The notes below the pieces were generated by a model. That model had not been told where the DNA came from, did not search any database, and saw only the letters and a list, made by a program, of their open reading frames with translations. The translations under genes were made by a program, and so were the position numbers. From Mangrovimicrobium sediminis (GTDB lineage: Bacteria; Pseudomonadota; Gammaproteobacteria; Pseudomonadales; Halieaceae), in assembly GCF_004745945.1 (NCBI RefSeq), contig NZ_SRLE01000017.1, forward strand, positions 62,001 to 126,000: a stretch of DNA of 64,000 nucleotides, given 5' to 3'. Below are positions 60,939 through 64,000 of this stretch, piece by piece (positions within the stretch are counted from its first letter, which is position 1; each line of letters starts with the position of its first letter).

Positions 60939-62669
60939 TCAGGACGCCGGTGCGGCCAGCTTGGGACGGGCGGCGCGCGGGGCGGAGCGTTTGCGCGCGG
61001 GGGCTTTGCCCGCCTTTGCCGCCTGGGTCACGTTGGCCGCCCGCGACCGCGCTGCCGACGCTTTCTTTACCGGGGTTTTCTTTGCCACAGCTTTCTTCAC
61101 TGGGGCTTTCTTCACCGGGGCTGTCTTCGCCACAGCTTTCTTCGCCGCTGCCTTCCTGGCGGGCGCTTTCTTAACAGCGGCTTTCTTTCTGGCACCTGCC
61201 TTCTTTTTGGCCTTCGCCCGGGTCTTGCCCGCGGCCTGCTTGCGCGCGGCGTTCGCGCCGGTGGCCGAGGCAGCCCGTGTACGCGCCCTGCCCTGGCGCC
61301 GCACCGTGGCCTCCAGGTCGCCCAGCGCATCCTCCAGGTAGTCGAGCAGTCGCTGCATCTGCGGCACAGTCTTGCGACAGGCGATCAGGCCGAAGTCCAC
61401 CGCCTCGTCGCGGCTGACCACAGTGATGTTGAGCGCGCCGTGGTCGATGATCACCGACACCGGGTAGATGCCGCACAGGCGCATGCCCTGCCAGTACATG
61501 GTGCGCCGCGGCCCCGGCACGTGGGAGATGATGACGTTGCCCAGGGTCTTGTCCGGGGCCAGGCGCAACAGGGTCTTGAAGGTGCCAGGCAACAGCATGG
61601 CGGCGGCGTAGGTCATGTACTGCCCGGAAGACAGCCGCTGGATGCGATCCTTGTTGTAATCCATGCCGGCCTTGATCGCGCGCAGGCGCTCGCCGGGGTC
61701 GTCGATATCGGTGGCCAGCCAGGTAATGGCGAAGGCCACCTCGTTGCCGGCCTGGTCGTCGTGGCGGCGCACCGAGACCGGCACCGCGGCATTCAGGGAA
61801 ATTTCCGGCAGCCTGTCCATCTGTTGCAGGTACTTGCGCAGCGCACCGGCGCACATCGCCAGCACCACGTCGTTGAGCGTTGCGCCGTAGGCCTCGGCCA
61901 CCGCGCGCATGCGCGCCGTGGAATAGGACTGGGCGGCGAAGCGCCGCGTCGCGCTGACCTTTTCGTTGAACACCGACACCGGCGCCTGCCCCGCCAGGGC
62001 CAGGTTGCCGTTTTTCTTGAACAGGTCGTAGACCGTATCGGCGATCTCCCGCGCCACCGGCAGGGCCGAGTGCAGGCCTTCGCGCGCCAGGGTGCGTACG
62101 GCGGATATGCCGCCGCTGAACGGGTTGGGTACAGGCAGCGGGCGCGAATTCGACTTGATCGTGGTGACCTCCCAGGGCGCCGGCATACCCACCGAGGCCT
62201 CCGGCGTGGTGGCCATGGACTTGAGCATCAGGCGCATACCCGCCACACCGTCGACCAGCGCGTGGTGGATCTTGAAGTACATGGCCACGCGGCCGTCCTC
62301 CAGCCCCTCGATCAGGTACATGCGCCACATCGGGTAGGCGCGGTCGAGGTGCGCGCAATGCACCCGCGACACCAGCGCCAGCAGCTCGCGTATGCGTCCG
62401 GGTTTGGGCAGCGCGGTGTGCACGAAGTGGTTGGACAGGTCGAAGTCCTCGGCCTCTTCCCAGTAGTGCATGCCCATGCGCTCCACCAGCAGGCGGTTGA
62501 ACGGCGGCTCGGGGTGGATGCATTCGCGCAGGTGGGCGGCGAGTTTTGCAGTGAAATCTGCGGCGGCCCCCTTCGGCGGTTGGTAGAGCGTCAGGGAGCC
62601 AATGTGCAGGGGCTCGCGGCGGCTTTCGACGCGCAGGAAGGCGTCGTCAATCAGGCCAATACGTTTCAT
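60939..62669 (-). CDS. Wax ester synthase/DGAT with histone H1-like tail
   Basis: I start at ATG 62669 (MKRIGLIDDAFLRVES), giving 576 residues. Residues ~1-450 are a WS/DGAT acyltransferase with the catalytic HHALVDG at 135-141 and GNEVAFAITWLATDIDDPGE; it joins acyl-CoA to alcohols or diacylglycerol. Residues 454-576 are a Lys/Ala/Pro-rich repeat tail (KKAPVKKAVAKKTPVKK and similar), like histone H1, absent from most family members. The tail may bind DNA, polyphosphate or lipid-droplet surfaces. Confidence 0.92.
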   Translation of the reverse strand: MKRIGLIDDAFLRVESRREPLHIGSLTLYQPPKGAAADFTAKLAAHLRECIHPEPPFNRLLVERMGMHYWEEAEDFDLSNHFVHTALPKPGRIRELLALVSRVHCAHLDRAYPMWRMYLIEGLEDGRVAMYFKIHHALVDGVAGMRLMLKSMATTPEASVGMPAPWEVTTIKSNSRPLPVPNPFSGGISAVRTLAREGLHSALPVAREIADTVYDLFKKNGNLALAGQAPVSVFNEKVSATRRFAAQSYSTARMRAVAEAYGATLNDVVLAMCAGALRKYLQQMDRLPEISLNAAVPVSVRRHDDQAGNEVAFAITWLATDIDDPGERLRAIKAGMDYNKDRIQRLSSGQYMTYAAAMLLPGTFKTLLRLAPDKTLGNVIISHVPGPRRTMYWQGMRLCGIYPVSVIIDHGALNITVVSRDEAVDFGLIACRKTVPQMQRLLDYLEDALGDLEATVRRQGRARTRAASATGANAARKQAAGKTRAKAKKKAGARKKAAVKKAPARKAAAKKAVAKTAPVKKAPVKKAVAKKTPVKKASAARSRAANVTQAAKAGKAPARKRSAPRAARPKLAAPAS

Positions 62670-62810
62670 CGGCAAAGGAAATCCACTTTTTATTCGGGAG
62701 AAACCGCAACTTCCAGAGCATAGACACCCAGCATCCCACAGGCAAGGGAGCACCGCTGACCCAGGTCAATCCCGCGCAAAAATACCGCGCAGCTGGCAAC
62801 GCGCCGTGCG

Positions 62811-63842
62811 CTACAGGTACTGGGCTCGCCCCTCGCGCGCCGGCGCTACCGCCGCGGTGCCGTAGTCCGGGGTCAGGGCGCTGAGTTCGTCGAGCAGTGC
62901 GTATTCGCCATCGGAGAGCGTCAGCTCCGCGGCCTGCAGGTTGGCCGCCACCTGCTCCGGACGCGTGGCCCCGGTGATCACGCTGGTGGTGCCGCGCTGG
63001 CGCAGCAGGAAAGCCAGGGCGATTTCGGCCGCGCTCACCGAGTGACCGAGGGCGATCTCGCGCATCGCGTCGACAATATCGTGGACGCGATCGTGGCCCA
63101 GCATCGGCGCCACCTTGCCGCCGCGCCGGCCGGAATCCGTGGCCGAACCGTCGCGCCGGTACTTGCCGGTGAGAACACCGCCGAGCAGCGGCGCCCAGGC
63201 CATGATGCCGACCTGCTCGGACTGCGCCAGCGGCAGCATCTCCCGCTCCAGGCCGCGCGAGGCGATGGACCAGTGGTTCTGCACCACCTCGAAGCGCACC
63301 AGGTGTTCGCGCTCGGAGATACCCAGGGATTTCATCACCTCCCAGGCGAAGAAGTTGGAACAGCCCGCGTAGCGGATCTTGCCGTCGCGCACCAGGTCGT
63401 CCATCGCCCGCAGGGTCTCTTCCAGCGGCGTCACCGGGTCGAACATGTGCAGCAGGTAGACGTCGATGTAGTCCGTACCCAGGCGGCGCAGGCTGTTCTC
63501 ACAGGCGGTCATCAGGTGCTTGCGCGAGGCGCCGCCGCAGTTCGGGCTGGCGCCCAGCGGCATGCCGCCCTTGGTGGCGATGACCAGGTCTGCGCGGTCG
63601 ATGGCGAGATCGCGCAGCGCCTGGCCGATCATGGTTTCGGACTGCCCCGCGGCGTAGCCGTCGGCGGTGTCGAGAAAGTTGATGCCGCCCTCCACCGCGC
63701 GGGCGATGACCGCGTTCACCGCCGCCTGGTCGAGACCGCCCAGCTCCTTCCAGAATTCCAGTTCGGCGCCGCCGAAGGTATTGGTGCCCAGGCACAATTC
63801 GGACACCAGGAGGCCGGAGCGGCCCAGCTTGCGGTACTGCAT
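62811..63842 (-). CDS. Aldo/keto reductase
   Basis: The 343-residue (alpha/beta)8 enzyme has the conserved tetrad segments: NFLDTADGYA (Asp, Tyr), VIATKGG (Lys) and VYLLHMFDP (His). Near the end, SVITGATRPEQVAANLQAAE binds the NADP phosphate. It belongs to the YghZ/Tas-like group that reduces aldehydes and ketones; its substrate is unknown. It lies upstream of the wax ester synthase, 141 bases apart, so a shared operon is possible. Confidence 0.92.
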   Translation of the reverse strand: MQYRKLGRSGLLVSELCLGTNTFGGAELEFWKELGGLDQAAVNAVIARAVEGGINFLDTADGYAAGQSETMIGQALRDLAIDRADLVIATKGGMPLGASPNCGGASRKHLMTACENSLRRLGTDYIDVYLLHMFDPVTPLEETLRAMDDLVRDGKIRYAGCSNFFAWEVMKSLGISEREHLVRFEVVQNHWSIASRGLEREMLPLAQSEQVGIMAWAPLLGGVLTGKYRRDGSATDSGRRGGKVAPMLGHDRVHDIVDAMREIALGHSVSAAEIALAFLLRQRGTTSVITGATRPEQVAANLQAAELTLSDGEYALLDELSALTPDYGTAAVAPAREGRAQYL

Positions 63843-63984
63843 GTCTTATTCTCCACGTCGGTTGTCGCGCGGTATTGTCACCACCCGGGGCGGCGCGGTG
63901 CAAGCGGGCTGTGCTTTAATAATCCGGCCGTTGCTGCGCCGGCCGCGCGCTGCGCCCCGTCATCCACGTCATCGAGGATCAACC

Positions 63985-64000
63985 ATGTCACTCACCCTGT
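63985..64000 (+). CDS. Possible start of a gene running off the window
   Basis: GAGGATCAACC precedes an ATG at 63985, and the next codons read MSLTL before the window ends. Too little is visible to name a product. Confidence 0.4.

Noticed and set aside
60990-61215. Repetitive DNA as a non-coding tandem array
   Set aside because: The repetition follows codon phase and encodes the Lys/Ala-rich tail in frame with the wax ester synthase.

Overview
The window is GC-rich chromosomal DNA, densely packed with genes, from a gammaproteobacterium. Three things point there: the conserved order initiator tRNA, rimP, nusA, infB, rbfA, truB, rpsO, pnp; the run secG, tpiA, glmM, folP, ftsH, rlmE with a divergent yhbY; and the block carA, carB, greA. 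The accessory content (DcaP-like porin, wax ester synthase, TonB-dependent receptor, delta-class carbonic anhydrase, DUF3604 with HupE proteins) suggests a marine, heterotrophic member of the Halieaceae or Cellvibrionales type. That placement is inference from gene content, not a measured similarity.

Region by region. (1) 1-9115 is accessory: a partial exported DUF3604/PHP-like protein (minus) diverges from a tight plus-strand operon of a membrane-anchored parvulin-like protein, three HupE/UreJ membrane proteins, a membrane-fused spermidine-synthase-like protein and a small 2OG-Fe(II) oxygenase. A second oxygenase of the same family converges on it. (2) 9409-18463 is the translation and RNA operon, read on the minus strand from a clear sigma-70 promoter through an initiator tRNA and a terminator into rimP-nusA-infB-rbfA-truB-rpsO-pnp. 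(3) 18829-21688 holds two plus-strand genes (OafA-type acyltransferase, Sel1/TonB-C protein) lodged between tRNA-fMet and tRNA-Leu(GAG), which are usually adjacent. (4) 21814-28617 is the secG/tpiA/glmM/folP/ftsH/rlmE run plus yhbY.

(5) 28702-31187 is a rubrerythrin, cysteine-rich Fe-S protein and DUF3501 set. (6) 31807-34815 is iron uptake: feoAB diverges from a two-gene unit of unknown function, with a Fur-like box near each. (7) 34896-36815 is an acyl-CoA dehydrogenase behind a nearly perfect 32-bp palindrome, followed by a TetR regulator. (8) 37123-39671 pairs a DcaP-like porin with an exported glutaminase. (9) 39699-44622 is carA-carB-greA with a terminator-like hairpin in the carA leader. 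(10) 44832-49747 holds a TonB receptor, a FieF-type exporter and a glycosyltransferase/sulfotransferase pair. (11) 49794-55068 holds cbpA-cbpM, a small outer-membrane barrel, two overlapping lipoprotein genes, a delta-class carbonic anhydrase and a conserved unknown. (12) 55087-60896 is a tightly coupled minus-strand ion operon: MFS transporter, MscS channel, soluble MgtE-N/CBS protein, full MgtE, Na/Pi cotransporter. (13) 60939-63842 holds a wax ester synthase with a histone H1-like Lys/Ala tail and an aldo/keto reductase.

No insertion sequence with an intact transposase, prophage, CRISPR array or rRNA was seen. The least explained items are the DUF3604/parvulin/triple-HupE locus, the Fur-box-linked pair at 34190-34815 with its 55-residue protein, the soluble MgtE-like protein, the H1-like tail on the wax ester synthase, the 32-bp operator and a two-copy dispersed repeat.
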